Shown here piece after piece: positions 1 to 9,849 of a DNA stretch of 64,000 nt; positions within the stretch are counted from its first letter, which is position 1; each line of letters begins with the position of its first letter. Source of the stretch: Streptomyces sp. NBC_01750 (GTDB lineage: Bacteria; Actinomycetota; Actinomycetes; Streptomycetales; Streptomycetaceae). The stretch covers positions 7,380,001 through 7,444,000 of the forward strand of contig NZ_CP109137.1 of the NCBI RefSeq assembly GCF_035918095.1, in the 5' to 3' direction. The notes under the pieces were generated by a model, which ran no database searches, was not told the origin of the DNA, and saw only the letters and a list, made by a program, of their open reading frames with translations. The position numbers and the translations under genes are program-made.

Positions 1-166
1 GGAATCTCTCCTACGCGGGTCAGGTCATTCGCTGCCCCTGATCAGGGGGTGCGGCTTCCTGACGACAGTGGTTGTGGCCGTGCATGACGTCCGGCTCCGG
101 CGGCGCGCATAGCTGTGGCCGAAGAGGGCGCGCCGACGGTAGCCGGAGCGGGGCACACTGAACCGC

Positions 167-643
167 ATGACGGCGAAGCGAAGCGCGGGCCTGCTGCTGT
201 TCCGCGAGCGGGGTACGGACGTCGAGGTCCTCATCGGTCATATGGGAGGACCGTTCTGGCGGGGCCGGGACGATGGCGCCTGGTCCGTGCCGAAGGGCGA
301 GTACAACCCGGACGAGGAGCCGATGGCCGCCGCGCGGCGTGAGTTCGAGGAGGAGCTCGGTCTGGCGCCTCCCGACGGCAGCTGGCTGCCGCTGGGCGAA
401 GCCCGCCAGCCGAGTGGCAAGATCGTCACCGTCTGGGCGCTCGAGGGCGACCTCGACACGGACCTCGTCGTGCCGGGCACCTTCACCATGGAGTGGCCGC
501 GAGGATCGGGCCGTGTACAGGAGTTCCCGGAGATCGACCGAGCCGAGTGGTTCGGCCTCGAAGAGGCGGGGGAGAAGCTGGTCACCGGTCAGCGGGTCTT
601 CGTCGACCGGCTGGCTGAGCTCCTGGACTCCGGCCGGAGGTGA
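167..643 (+). CDS. Nudix hydrolase
   Basis: A small cytosolic Nudix hydrolase of 158 aa, predicted to cleave nucleoside-diphosphate-linked or other pyrophosphate substrates with Mg2+. The Nudix box (G-x5-E-x7-REUxEExGU) is complete at about residues 46-68, running from GEYNPDEE through the REFEEELGL core, so catalysis should be intact. Length is normal for a single-domain family member. The substrate cannot be read from sequence. The nearest neighbour downstream lies on the opposite strand, so it appears monocistronic. The start ATG is preceded by a purine-rich GGAGCGGGG stretch. Confidence 0.9.
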   Translation: MTAKRSAGLLLFRERGTDVEVLIGHMGGPFWRGRDDGAWSVPKGEYNPDEEPMAAARREFEEELGLAPPDGSWLPLGEARQPSGKIVTVWALEGDLDTDLVVPGTFTMEWPRGSGRVQEFPEIDRAEWFGLEEAGEKLVTGQRVFVDRLAELLDSGRR

Positions 644-852
644 CCCGGGCTCCGGCGCAGGAGGGGCGACCGGCCCCGGCCAGAAGGGACGGTGCTCCTC
701 CTGGCCGAGCCGGCCGGACAGGTGCACCGCCGGTGCGCCGGTACGTACCACCGGCGCGGCGAGTCCTGAGAGTTCAGCCGCCCCCTGTGCCCGGCGGGAG
801 ACGGCCCGGTCGGAACGCCTGCGACGTCGTGGGTGAGGCCTCGCCGTGGACG

Positions 853-2154
853 TCAACTCTCCTGTACGTCGCTGTGCCTGTCCTCTGCCGAGCTGTCCCA
901 GGTCACGTTCGTCCTGTACCGGATCGGTGTGCCGGACGCGACAAGCCCGTTCGCGCTGATGGCCGCAGCCGGATCGGTCAGGGTGCTGAAAAGGCCGCCG
1001 GCGGGAGCCGCCGCGTAACGGGCAAAGCCGAGCTGGTCCGGCGTCACGGTCGTGGGATAGAAAACCGCGTCACCGGTCATCGTGAAGGAGCCGCGCGTCG
1101 TGTTCTTTCGTTTCCTGCCAGGTATCACGGAACAGAGCGAAAAGGTGTCGTCGCCCTGATCGGCGACATTGCCCTCGGCATCCACCTGCCACAGCTCCCA
1201 GTACTGAGTAACAGTGGCGAACGCGTTGGACCCTTTGGACGTGATGTAGGAGTCGATGGCCCCGCCCTGCAGGGGGGTCCAGGCGTCGGCCTCAAAATTC
1301 TCCACGGCGAAGCGCCTGGTGATTTTCTGGATGATCAATCCCTGTTGGGGGTTGTTGACGTTCCACTTCCGCCTCCTTTCGAAGAACCCGCATTCACCCT
1401 CGAGATCGTCTGCGGCCAAGTGGGAGGCACTCAGCACCGGAGCCGCGCCGGAGGCGGGCGCACGCTGCACGGTCGCGTTCCCGTCGTGGGCCGTCATCGT
1501 GCTGCTGACCGGCGTTCGATCCTTTTCCGGCCGGCTGTTCGTCGTGCCGGGCAACGGCCGGCTCAGCACTTCGGTGGCGTTGGCCTCTGCCGCGCGTTCG
1601 AACCGGTCCGACGGATCGGAAACCCTGAGCCCGCTGCCGTTGTCGGTTCCCGCGACAGCGCCCTGGCGCTGCTGGATCACGTGGGTCAGCTCATGGGCAA
1701 GGGTGTGTTTGTCGGCCCCGCCGTCACCGATGACGACATGGCTTCCTGAGGTGTAGGCGCGGGCACCGACCTCGGCCGCGGAAGCACGGGCCGCGCCGTC
1801 GGTGTGCAGGCGCACGTCGGAGAAGTCGGCGCCGAGACGGGCCTCCATCTCCTGACGCACCGGCTCCTCCAGCGGACTCCCGGAGGTGCGCAGCACGCCG
1901 TGGACGGCGGAACGCTGCACCGGGGCCGGTTCGTTGTGCTGGTGGCCGCAGTCGGCACCGTGCTGATGCCGTGCCTCCTCGATCAGGCGGGCCACCGTCG
2001 CGTTCCCGGCGGTGCGTTGCAGGGCGAGGAGTCCCTGCGGGGACATGGCCGTGTGCTCCGGCCCGCCCAGGTCCGGTGCCCTCGTGGCAGCAGGGGCCGT
2101 CGTGCGCCGGGATGCCTCGGCCTCCGAGTGCCCGTCGGTATCACGTGCGCGCAT
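853..2154 (-). CDS. DUF4157 (eCIS-core) protein with HELTH motif
   Basis: A 433-aa protein with a DUF4157 domain at about residues 94-165, including the metalloprotease-like HELTH signature (H154, E155, H158). DUF4157 proteins are typically effectors or cargo associated with extracellular contractile injection systems. The first 90 residues are polar and disordered, with no signal peptide. Residues from about 240 to the end form a separate Trp/aromatic-containing, probably beta-rich module that I do not recognise and that could be the effector domain. An AAAGGGG ribosome site lies about 7 bases before the ATG. No sheath, tube, baseplate or AAA+ eCIS genes are visible in the window, so it is an orphan here. 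DUF4157 identity is fairly secure; any toxin role is inferred. Confidence 0.8.
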   Translation of the reverse strand: MRARDTDGHSEAEASRRTTAPAATRAPDLGGPEHTAMSPQGLLALQRTAGNATVARLIEEARHQHGADCGHQHNEPAPVQRSAVHGVLRTSGSPLEEPVRQEMEARLGADFSDVRLHTDGAARASAAEVGARAYTSGSHVVIGDGGADKHTLAHELTHVIQQRQGAVAGTDNGSGLRVSDPSDRFERAAEANATEVLSRPLPGTTNSRPEKDRTPVSSTMTAHDGNATVQRAPASGAAPVLSASHLAADDLEGECGFFERRRKWNVNNPQQGLIIQKITRRFAVENFEADAWTPLQGGAIDSYITSKGSNAFATVTQYWELWQVDAEGNVADQGDDTFSLCSVIPGRKRKNTTRGSFTMTGDAVFYPTTVTPDQLGFARYAAAPAGGLFSTLTDPAAAISANGLVASGTPIRYRTNVTWDSSAEDRHSDVQES

Positions 2155-2369
2155 CGAGGCGCCCCTTTCTCTGTTGCGGAGTCACCCATCCTGAATACCT
2201 GCTCCACCGGACACCGCACCAGGTACGCCAGGGCAGAACCCGGTGCACGCGTGAACACCTCACGGGTCTCGCGCCCCTCTCGATGGAACGCTTGGCGCAC
2301 AACCTCCGGCGACGATCAGGGCTTTGTCCCGAGTGTGGAGAAAGTTGAGTCGGAACTGCGCGCAAGTTC

Positions 2370-2402
2370 TTCCCAGTTGGGGAAAGCGCTGCTACGTTCC
2401 CC
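2370..2402. promoter_or_regulatory. Candidate operator upstream of ROK gene (overlapping inverted repeats)
   Basis: TTCCC-AGTTG-GGGAA (2370-2384) and GGGGAA...TTCCCC (2379-2402) form two overlapping inverted repeats about 45 bases before the ROK start. This is a plausible autoregulatory site; no binding consensus was matched. Confidence 0.35.
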
Positions 2403-2444
2403 ACCAAAGCCCGACGGAGACGGCCACAAGGCGGGGAGGGGCAC

Positions 2445-3635
2445 GTGAGACGTATGACCGCTCGACCCGCGAACGCGCACCAGGCGCGACTGCTCAGGCT
2501 GCTGCGCGACGGCGGGCCCAACTCCCGTGCCCAGCTCGGCGATCAGGTCGATCTGTCGCGCTCCAAGCTCGCCGTGGAGGTCGACCGTCTTCTGGAGACC
2601 GGGCTCGTGGTCGCGGACGGCCTGGCCGCCTCGCGCGGCGGGCGCCGCTCGCACAACATCCGGCTCGCGCCCGCGCTCCGCTTCCTCGGCGTGGACATCG
2701 GCGCCACCTCGATCGACGTGGCCGTCACCAACGCCGAGCTCGAAGTGCTCGGCCACCTCAACCAGCCCATGGACGTACGGGAGGGCCCGGTCGCAGTCTT
2801 CGAGCAGGTGCTGTCGATGGCGGCCAAGCTCAGGGCATCCGGGCTCGCCGAAGGCTTCGACGGCGCGGGCATCGGTGTCCCCGGTCCGGTCCGCTTCCCG
2901 GAGGGCGTGCCGGTCGCGCCCCCGATCATGCCGGGCTGGGACGGCTTCCCGGTGCGCGAGGCGCTCAGCCAGGACCTCGGCTGCCCCGTCATGGTCGACA
3001 ACGATGTGAACCTGATGGCGATGGGGGAGCAGCACGCCGGCGTCGCGCGCTCCGTGGGCGACTTCCTCTGCGTCAAGATCGGCACGGGTATCGGCTGCGG
3101 CATCGTCGTCGGCGGTGAGGTCTACCGCGGTACGACCGGCAGTGCCGGCGACATCGGCCATATCCAGGTGGAACCGGACGGCCGCGCCTGTGCCTGTGGC
3201 AACAAGGGCTGCCTGGAGGCCCACTTCAGCGGTGCCGCGCTCGCCCGTGACGCCGAGGACGCGGCGCGCACCGGCCGGTCGGAGGAGCTTGCCGCCCGGC
3301 TGGAGGCGGCCGGGAGACTGACTGCCGTCGACGTGGCCGCCGCAGCTGCCGCCGGTGATGCCACCTCGCTCGAGCTCATCCGCGAGGGCGGCAACCGCGT
3401 CGGCCAGGTCATCGCCGGACTCGTCAGTTTCTTCAACCCGGGGCTCGTGGTGATCGGCGGCGGGGTGACCGGCCTCGGCCACACGCTGCTGGCCAGCGTA
3501 CGCACCCAGGTCTACCGGCAGTCGCTGCCGCTGGCCACCGGCAATCTCCCCATCGTGCTGGGCGAGTTGGGGCCGGCCGCCGGAGTGATCGGCGCGGCCA
3601 GACTCATCAGCGACCACCTGTTCTCGCCGGCCTGA
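2445..3635 (+). CDS. ROK-family transcriptional regulator
   Basis: A 396-aa ROK (repressor, ORF, kinase) regulator. An N-terminal winged helix-turn-helix occupies about residues 8-65, followed by the sugar-kinase-like fold (GVDIGATSIDVAV near residue 84). The ROK zinc site is present as C249-x-C251-x4-C256 in ACACGNKGCLE. It probably senses a sugar and represses or activates the ABC importer and sugar-catabolism genes that begin 133 bp downstream on the same strand. The start is GTG after GGGAGGGG; an ATG three codons later is the alternative. The inverted repeats just upstream are candidate autoregulatory sites. Confidence 0.9.
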   Translation: MRRMTARPANAHQARLLRLLRDGGPNSRAQLGDQVDLSRSKLAVEVDRLLETGLVVADGLAASRGGRRSHNIRLAPALRFLGVDIGATSIDVAVTNAELEVLGHLNQPMDVREGPVAVFEQVLSMAAKLRASGLAEGFDGAGIGVPGPVRFPEGVPVAPPIMPGWDGFPVREALSQDLGCPVMVDNDVNLMAMGEQHAGVARSVGDFLCVKIGTGIGCGIVVGGEVYRGTTGSAGDIGHIQVEPDGRACACGNKGCLEAHFSGAALARDAEDAARTGRSEELAARLEAAGRLTAVDVAAAAAAGDATSLELIREGGNRVGQVIAGLVSFFNPGLVVIGGGVTGLGHTLLASVRTQVYRQSLPLATGNLPIVLGELGPAAGVIGAARLISDHLFSPA

Positions 3636-3768
3636 TACCGGGCCGGTCGATCGCACGACGCCCGACGTGCCGAAAGGCGCGAGCACCACCAGCACCACGA
3701 GTGCCACCGCACAGCACGACCACCACGCCCTGCCCGCTCACCGGCCGCACCCGCCGAGGGGATTTGTC

Positions 3769-5292
3769 ATGGCACCAGAACCACCCCTGCTCACCATGTC
3801 CGGCATCACCAAGTCCTTCCCCGGCGTCCGCGCCCTCGACGGCGTGGATATCGAGGTCCGGCCCGGCGAGGTCCACTGCCTCCTCGGCCAGAATGGCGCC
3901 GGCAAGTCCACCCTGATCAAGGTGCTCGCCGGAGCCCATCAGCCGGACGGCGGACAGATAACCTGGCGAGGCGGAGCGGTCTCCCTCAAGTCGCCCATCG
4001 CCGCCATGCGGCTCGGGATCGCCACCATCTACCAGGAGCTCGACCTCGTGGAGGGGCTCTCGGTCGCCGAGAACGTCTTCCTCGGGCACGAGCCGACCTC
4101 GGCCGGTTTCGTCGTACGTGGCCGCGAGGCCAGGTCGGCAACAGGCAAACTGCTGAAGCGACTTGGCCACCTCGAGATCGATCCCGCCCGCCGCGTCGGC
4201 GACCTCTCGGCCGCCCAGCGGCAGATCGTCTCCATGGCGCGCGCCCTCTCCCACGACGTACGCCTCATCGTCATGGACGAACCCTCGGCCGCACTCGACC
4301 CCGACGAAGTCGACAATCTCTTCCGTATCGTCGGGAGCCTGACCGACGACGGGGTGGCCGTCGTCTACATTTCCCACCGCCTCGAGGAGATCCGGCGCAT
4401 CGGCGACCGGGTGACCGTACTCAAGGACGGCCGGGCGGTCGCCGTCGGTCTGCCCGCACGGGACACCCCCACCCGCGACATCGTTGCCATGATGACCGGC
4501 CGCAATGTCGAGTACGTCTTCCCCGAGCGGACCCGGAACGCACGGAGGGCGGCCCGGGAACCGGTTCTGCGGGTCGAAGGGCTCACCAGGAAGGGCGAGT
4601 TCGCCCCTGTCGACCTCGAACTGCGGCCCGGCGAGATCGTCGGTCTCGCCGGACTTGTCGGCTCCGGACGCTCCGAGATCCTGGAGACGATCTACGGCGC
4701 CCGCAGACCCAGCGGGGGACGTGTCCTCGTCGACGGCAGCCCCCTGCGGCCCGGCAGTGTCCGCGCCGCCGTTCGCGCCGGAATCGGGCTCGCCCCCGAG
4801 GAGCGCAAGGCGCAGGGACTGCTGATGCTGGAGTCCGTCACCCGCAATGTCTCGGTCTCCACTCTCTCCCGCTTCTCCCGGGGCGGCTGGCTCGACCGCA
4901 AGGAGGAACGCGCGGCGGCACAGCGGGCGACCAGGGATCTCTCCTTGCGTCCCGACAACCCCGACGCCCGTATTCGCACCCTGTCCGGCGGCAACCAGCA
5001 GAAGGCCGTGCTCGCGCGCTGGCTGCTGCGCGGCTGCCGGGTACTGCTGCTCGACGAGCCGACCCGGGGCGTCGATGTCGGTGCGCGCGCCGAGCTCTAC
5101 GCCGTGATCCGCCGGCTGGCCGACGAAGGCCTCGCCGTACTTCTCGTATCCAGCGAAGTGCCCGAGGTGCTGGGCCTCGCAGACCGGGTGCTGGTGCTCC
5201 GCGAGGGCAGCGTCGTGCACACGGCCGACGCTCGGGAGCTCGATGAGCACCGCGTACTCGACCTTGTGATGGAAGGGAGCCCGACGGCATGA
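3769..5292 (+). CDS. Sugar ABC transporter ATP-binding protein (RbsA/XylG type)
   Basis: A 507-aa double-nucleotide-binding-domain ATPase energising carbohydrate import at the inner face of the membrane. The first domain has Walker A GQNGAGKST (about residues 39-47) but a degenerate signature, LSAAQRQ. The second has a good signature, LSGGNQQK (about residue 405), and Walker B LLLDEPTRG. This asymmetry is normal for the family. I place the start at the ATG after GAGGGG rather than at an upstream in-frame codon, giving the usual length of about 500 aa. The stop overlaps the start of the permease gene (ATGA), indicating translational coupling. Confidence 0.93.
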   Translation: MAPEPPLLTMSGITKSFPGVRALDGVDIEVRPGEVHCLLGQNGAGKSTLIKVLAGAHQPDGGQITWRGGAVSLKSPIAAMRLGIATIYQELDLVEGLSVAENVFLGHEPTSAGFVVRGREARSATGKLLKRLGHLEIDPARRVGDLSAAQRQIVSMARALSHDVRLIVMDEPSAALDPDEVDNLFRIVGSLTDDGVAVVYISHRLEEIRRIGDRVTVLKDGRAVAVGLPARDTPTRDIVAMMTGRNVEYVFPERTRNARRAAREPVLRVEGLTRKGEFAPVDLELRPGEIVGLAGLVGSGRSEILETIYGARRPSGGRVLVDGSPLRPGSVRAAVRAGIGLAPEERKAQGLLMLESVTRNVSVSTLSRFSRGGWLDRKEERAAAQRATRDLSLRPDNPDARIRTLSGGNQQKAVLARWLLRGCRVLLLDEPTRGVDVGARAELYAVIRRLADEGLAVLLVSSEVPEVLGLADRVLVLREGSVVHTADARELDEHRVLDLVMEGSPTA

Positions 5293-6323
5293 CGCAGCCA
5301 GCCTCTCCGGCGCAGCAGGACGCGCCGACAGCAGCCGCCAAGTCGGCGCCACTCAATGGCAGTTGGCGTCGATCCCTTGGGCTGCGCGCCGATGTCCGCA
5401 ATCTCTCGCTGCTCGGCGTCCTCGCCGTCCTGATCGCCGTCGGCGGCATCACCAAGCCCGACGCATTCCTCGATTCGAGCAACCTTCAGCTCGTGCTGAC
5501 CCAGGCCTCCATCATCGGCGTGGTCACCGTGGGCATGACCTTTGTGATCACCAGCGGCGGCATCGACCTGTCGGTCGGCGCGATCGTCGCGCTCGCCTCG
5601 GTATGGGCGACAACGTTGGCAACACAGGAGTACGGCTTCGCGGGCATCCTCTTCACCGCGGTCGTCGTCGGGCTGGGCTGCGGTCTTGTGAACGGATTGC
5701 TCATCGCGTACGGCGGGATGGTGCCGTTCATCGCGACACTCGCCATGCTCGCCTCCGCCCGCGGACTCGCCCTCCAGATCACGGACGGCAAGACCCAGAT
5801 GGTCACCGTGAACTCCGTACTCGACCTCGGTATCAAGGACGCCAACATCCTCGGCGTTCCGCCGCTGGTCCTGGTCTTCGCGGCGGTGACGGTCATCGGC
5901 TGGCTGCTGCTGAACCGTACGACCTTCGGACGGCGGACCGTCGCGGTCGGCGGCAACGCGGAGGCCGCCCGGCTCGCCGGTATCGATGTACGCAGGCAGC
6001 GGCTGTATCTGTATCTGCTCTCCGGACTGTGCTGCGGAATCGCCGCCTTCATGCTGATCGTTCTCGCCGGATCCGGACAGAACACCAACGGCAATCTCTA
6101 CGAACTCGACGCCATCGCCGCGGCGATCATCGGCGGCACACTGCTCAGCGGCGGCCGCGGCACCATCGTCGGCTCGGTACTCGGTGTCCTCGTCTTCACC
6201 ACCATCACCAACATCTTTGCTCTCAACAACCTGGAGAGCGCCGTCCAGCAGATCGCCAAGGGCGCGATCATCGTCGCCGCCGTCCTGGTGCAGCACCGCA
6301 CGCTGCGGGGCGGCGAGGCCTGA
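5289..6323 (+). CDS. Sugar ABC transporter permease (RbsC type)
   Basis: A 344-aa polytopic membrane permease of the branched RbsC/XylH family. After about 35 polar residues come roughly ten hydrophobic segments, with family landmarks GMTFVITSGGIDLSVGAI and the loop NAEAARLAGIDV that contacts the ATPase. It forms the membrane channel of the importer with the upstream ATPase and the downstream binding protein. Its start overlaps the ATPase stop by four bases. Substrate is a sugar or cyclitol by family; the neighbouring oxidoreductase, isomerases and inositol-phosphate-synthase-like gene make a cyclitol or unusual hexose plausible. Confidence 0.93.
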   Translation: MTQPASPAQQDAPTAAAKSAPLNGSWRRSLGLRADVRNLSLLGVLAVLIAVGGITKPDAFLDSSNLQLVLTQASIIGVVTVGMTFVITSGGIDLSVGAIVALASVWATTLATQEYGFAGILFTAVVVGLGCGLVNGLLIAYGGMVPFIATLAMLASARGLALQITDGKTQMVTVNSVLDLGIKDANILGVPPLVLVFAAVTVIGWLLLNRTTFGRRTVAVGGNAEAARLAGIDVRRQRLYLYLLSGLCCGIAAFMLIVLAGSGQNTNGNLYELDAIAAAIIGGTLLSGGRGTIVGSVLGVLVFTTITNIFALNNLESAVQQIAKGAIIVAAVLVQHRTLRGGEA

Positions 6324-6390
6324 CCAGGCACGCCGTCCCCTCCCGCCTCCCCCCATCTGTCGCACCGCCCAGCCGAAGGGTTGATCCGTC

Positions 6391-7437
6391 ATGCCAGAAA
6401 TCCCAGCCACCAGCCGCCGAGGTCTGCTCTTCGGGACCGCCGCCGTCTCCGCCGGCGCGCTGCTGACCGCCTGCACGAGCAACGAGCCCAAGCAGTCGGC
6501 AGCCGCGACGAACAATGCGCCGGCCGCCGACGACAAGCCGGGCAAGGCCGTCACGATCGGCTTCGCAGGACCGCAGGCCGATCACGGCTGGCTCAACGCC
6601 ATCAACGAGAACGCCACTTCGCGGGCGAAGAAGTACTCCGAGGTGACCCTCGAGATCACCGAGGGATCCAACGACACCGCGGCCCAGATCGGCCAGGTCC
6701 AGACGCTGATCAACAAGAAGGTCGACGTCCTGGTGATCCTGCCCGCCGACGGCAAGGCCCTCACCCAGGTCGGTCTCCAGGCCATGAAGGCCGGCATCCC
6801 CGTCATCAACCTGGACCGGATCTTCGCCTCGCCGCAGGCCTACCGGTGCTGGATCGGCGGTGACAACTACGGCATGGGGCTCAACGCCGGCAACTACATC
6901 GGTGAGCAGCTCAAGGACAAGCCGAACGCCAAGGTCATCGAGCTCGCCGGGCTCGACAACCTGGAGCTCACCAAGCAGCGCACCCAGGGCTTCGACGACG
7001 CGCTGAAGAACTACCCCAACATCAAGAAGGTCGCCCGTCAGGCGGCCGACTTCACCGTCGAGTCCGGTCAGGCGAAGATGGCACAGCTCCTCCAGGCACA
7101 GAAGCAGTTCGACGCCCTGTGGAACCACGACGACGACCAGGGCGTGGGCGCGCTGCGCGCCATCGCGCAGGCCGGCCGCAAGGACTTCCTGATGGTCGGC
7201 GGCGCCGGCGCCAAGTCCGCGATGGACGCCATCAAGGCCGACAACAGCGTACTGAAGGCCACTGTCCTCTACCCGCCCACGATGGCCGCCTCCGCCATCG
7301 ACCTCGCCCGGGCATTGGGCCAGTCCAAGGGAGTCAGCGGGATGTCCGAACTGGAGATCCCCGCCTCGATCACCCTCTACTCAGCCGTCGTGACCAAGGA
7401 GAACGTCGGCGAGTACCTGCCCACCGGCTTCAGCTGA
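6391..7437 (+). CDS. Sugar-binding lipoprotein of the ABC importer
   Basis: A 348-aa periplasmic-binding-protein-like protein (ribose-binding fold, Peripla_BP_4 type) that captures the substrate outside the cell. The N-terminus carries a twin-arginine SRRGLLFG followed by a hydrophobic stretch and lipobox LLTAC, so Cys28 should be lipid-anchored after Tat export. Typical landmarks are the Asn/Asp-rich substrate loops and KAGIPVINLDR near residue 130. It completes an ATPase-permease-binding-protein operon, with a 67-bp gap after the permease. Confidence 0.92.
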   Translation: MPEIPATSRRGLLFGTAAVSAGALLTACTSNEPKQSAAATNNAPAADDKPGKAVTIGFAGPQADHGWLNAINENATSRAKKYSEVTLEITEGSNDTAAQIGQVQTLINKKVDVLVILPADGKALTQVGLQAMKAGIPVINLDRIFASPQAYRCWIGGDNYGMGLNAGNYIGEQLKDKPNAKVIELAGLDNLELTKQRTQGFDDALKNYPNIKKVARQAADFTVESGQAKMAQLLQAQKQFDALWNHDDDQGVGALRAIAQAGRKDFLMVGGAGAKSAMDAIKADNSVLKATVLYPPTMAASAIDLARALGQSKGVSGMSELEIPASITLYSAVVTKENVGEYLPTGFS

Positions 7438-7482
7438 CCGGCCTGCCCGCCCCCACCGAGCATCCGATGAGGAGGAACCCGT

Positions 7483-8781
7483 ATGGAACAGAGGGACAGT
7501 GAGGCCGCTCCGCCGACGCTGGGCGTCGGCATGGTCGGTTACGCGTTCATGGGCGCCGCCCACTCACAGGGGTGGCGCACCGCGGGACGCGTCTTCGATC
7601 TGCCGATGCGGCCGGTCCTCGCGGCGATCGGCGGTCGTGACGCGACCGCCGTGCGGGCCGCGGCCGCCAAGCACGGCTGGGCCGCGGCGGAGACCGACTG
7701 GCGCGCTCTCGTGACCCGGGACGATGTGCAGCTCGTCGACATCTGCACACCGGGTGACAGCCATGCGGAGATAGCGGTCGCGGCGCTGGAGGCGGGCAAG
7801 CACGTCCTGTGCGAGAAGCCGCTCGCCAACTCCGTCACCGAGGCGGAGGCGATGGTCGCGGCGGCAGAACAGGCTGGCACGCGAGGCCAGTTGGCGATGG
7901 TCGGGTTCAACTACCGGCGGGTGCCGGCCATCGCGTACGCCCGGCGGCTGATCGCCGACGGCAGGCTCGGGACACTGCGGCATGTGCGCTTCACCTATCT
8001 GCAGGACTGGCTGGTCGATCCCCAATTCCCGCTCACCTGGCGGCTCGAGCGCGAGCACGCCGGTTCCGGGGCGCTCGGTGACCTTGGTGCGCACATTGTG
8101 GACCTCGCGCAGTATCTGGCGGGGGAGCCGCTGGTCGGTGTCTCGGCGCTGTCGGAGACCTTCGTACGGGAGCGGCCCCTGCTCGCAGGGGCCTCGGCCG
8201 GACTCTCCGCCTCCGGCGGCCTCGAGCGGGGGCCGGTCACCGTCGACGACGCGGCGCTGTTCACCGGGCGGCTGGCCTCGGGGGCACTCGCCTCCTTCGA
8301 GGCCACCAGGATGGCCTCGGGCCGCAAGAACGCCCTGCACCTCGAAATCAACGGTCAGCTGGGGTCGTTGGCGTTCGACCTGGAGCGGCTGAACGAGCTG
8401 TCGTTCCACGACCACACCGAGCCGGCCCCCTCATCCGGCTTCCGGCGGATCCTGGTCACCGAGCCGGAGCATCCGTACCTGGCGGCGTGGTGGCCGCCCG
8501 GTCATGCCCTCGGCTACGAGCACACCTTCGCCCACCAGGCGCGCGATCTGGTCGAGGCGATCGCAGCGGGCACCGACCCCGAGCCGTCGTTCGCCGACGG
8601 GCTTCAGGTGCAGCGGGTGCTCGCCGCGGTGGAGGAGAGCGCCGCGAAGAACGCGGTCTACACGCCTGTGCAGACGCCGCTGGAGACATCCCCGAGGACA
8701 CCCGTTGACACACCTGCGAAGGCACCCGCGGAGACTGGCGCGAAGTCACCCGTGGAGACACCCGTACAGGCACAGGCTTAG
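7483..8781 (+). CDS. Gfo/Idh/MocA-family NAD(P)-dependent oxidoreductase
   Basis: A 432-aa sugar/cyclitol dehydrogenase. The Rossmann glycine motif lies at residues 11-25 ([15 protein letters not shown]) and the hallmark EKPL at about residue 111. It probably oxidises the imported sugar or inositol at a ring hydroxyl. A GAGGAGG ribosome site is well placed. The last 40 residues are an odd Thr/Pro-rich degenerate repeat (TPVQTP, TPVDTP, SPVETP) beyond the family fold; the homologous domain ends near residue 393. It lies in the same operon as the importer and is followed after 8 bp by an isomerase gene. Confidence 0.9.
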   Translation: MEQRDSEAAPPTLGVGMVGYAFMGAAHSQGWRTAGRVFDLPMRPVLAAIGGRDATAVRAAAAKHGWAAAETDWRALVTRDDVQLVDICTPGDSHAEIAVAALEAGKHVLCEKPLANSVTEAEAMVAAAEQAGTRGQLAMVGFNYRRVPAIAYARRLIADGRLGTLRHVRFTYLQDWLVDPQFPLTWRLEREHAGSGALGDLGAHIVDLAQYLAGEPLVGVSALSETFVRERPLLAGASAGLSASGGLERGPVTVDDAALFTGRLASGALASFEATRMASGRKNALHLEINGQLGSLAFDLERLNELSFHDHTEPAPSSGFRRILVTEPEHPYLAAWWPPGHALGYEHTFAHQARDLVEAIAAGTDPEPSFADGLQVQRVLAAVEESAAKNAVYTPVQTPLETSPRTPVDTPAKAPAETGAKSPVETPVQAQA

Positions 8782-8789
8782 GAGGTCCG

Positions 8790-9794
8790 ATGCCACGTCC
8801 GTTCACGCTCTTCACCGGCCAGTGGGCCGATCTGCCGCTGGAGGAGGTCTGCCGGCTCGCCCGCGACTTCGGCTACGACGGTCTTGAACTGGCCTGCTGG
8901 GGGGACCACTTCGAGGTCGACAAGGCGCTCGCCGACCCCTCGTATCTCGACGGGCGGCACGCACTGCTCGACAAGTACGGGCTCACGTGCTGGGCGATCT
9001 CCAACCATCTGGTCGGGCAGGCCGTCTGCGACAGCATCATCGACGAACGCCACGAGGCGATCCTGCCCGCGCGGATCTGGGGCGACGGCGAACCCGAGGG
9101 CGTACGTCAGCGGGCCGCGGCCGAGATCAAGGACACGGCACGGGCCGCGGCCGCCTTCGGGGTCCGTACCGTCATCGGCTTCACCGGCTCGTCGATCTGG
9201 CATCTGGTGGCGATGTTCCCGCCGGTGCCGGAGCGCATGATCGAGCGCGGCTACGAGGACTTCGCCGAGCGCTGGAACCCCGTCCTCGACGTCTTCGACG
9301 CGGAGGGCGTGCGCTTCGCCCACGAAGTGCACCCCAGTGAGATCGCGTACGACTACTGGACCACGAAGCGGGCGCTGGAGGCGGTCGGCAACCGGCCGGC
9401 CTTCGGGCTCAACTTCGACCCGAGCCACTTCGTATGGCAGGACCTCGACCCCGTCGGCTTCCTCTACGACTTCCGGGACCGGATCTACCACGTGGACTGC
9501 AAGGAAGCCCGTAAGCGTCTCGACGGCCGCAACGGCCGGCTCGGCTCCCATCTGCCGTGGGGCGATCCGCGGCGCGGATGGGACTTCGTGTCGGCGGGAC
9601 ATGGCGAGGTCCCGTGGGAGGACGTCTTCCGGATGCTGCGCTCGATCGGCTACGACGGCCCGATCTCGGTGGAGTGGGAGGACGCGGGCATGGACCGGCT
9701 GACAGGCGCTCCACAAGCGCTTGCCGACTTGAAGCGGTTCGATTTCGATCCGCCAACGGCCTCCTTCGACGCGGCATTCGGAGGCGGCGACTAG
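8790..9794 (+). CDS. Sugar phosphate isomerase/epimerase (AP-endonuclease-2 TIM barrel)
   Basis: A 334-aa xylose-isomerase-like TIM barrel. Metal- and substrate-site residues appear in the usual order: [28 protein letters not shown] and ISVEWEDAG. It is likely to isomerise or dehydrate the keto-sugar made by the dehydrogenase encoded just upstream (8-bp gap, GGAGG ribosome site). The length is standard. A strong hairpin follows the stop, so this gene probably closes the importer operon. Confidence 0.9.
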   Translation: MPRPFTLFTGQWADLPLEEVCRLARDFGYDGLELACWGDHFEVDKALADPSYLDGRHALLDKYGLTCWAISNHLVGQAVCDSIIDERHEAILPARIWGDGEPEGVRQRAAAEIKDTARAAAAFGVRTVIGFTGSSIWHLVAMFPPVPERMIERGYEDFAERWNPVLDVFDAEGVRFAHEVHPSEIAYDYWTTKRALEAVGNRPAFGLNFDPSHFVWQDLDPVGFLYDFRDRIYHVDCKEARKRLDGRNGRLGSHLPWGDPRRGWDFVSAGHGEVPWEDVFRMLRSIGYDGPISVEWEDAGMDRLTGAPQALADLKRFDFDPPTASFDAAFGGGD

Positions 9795-9823
9795 CTCATC
9801 AGGCCTGCTCCGAGCCCGGCGGC

Positions 9824-9849
9824 GGACAAGCCGCCGGGCCGGTCCGGCC
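9824..9849 (+). terminator. Hairpin ending the sugar-import operon
   Basis: A perfect 10-bp stem, GCCCGGCGGC / GCCGCCGGGC, with a 6-base loop lies 30 bp after the isomerase stop. There is no T-run, as is common in actinobacteria. Confidence 0.65.

Noticed and set aside
3607..5352. 581-aa open frame on the minus strand
   Set aside because: A shadow of the sugar ABC ATPase gene; no recognisable domain.
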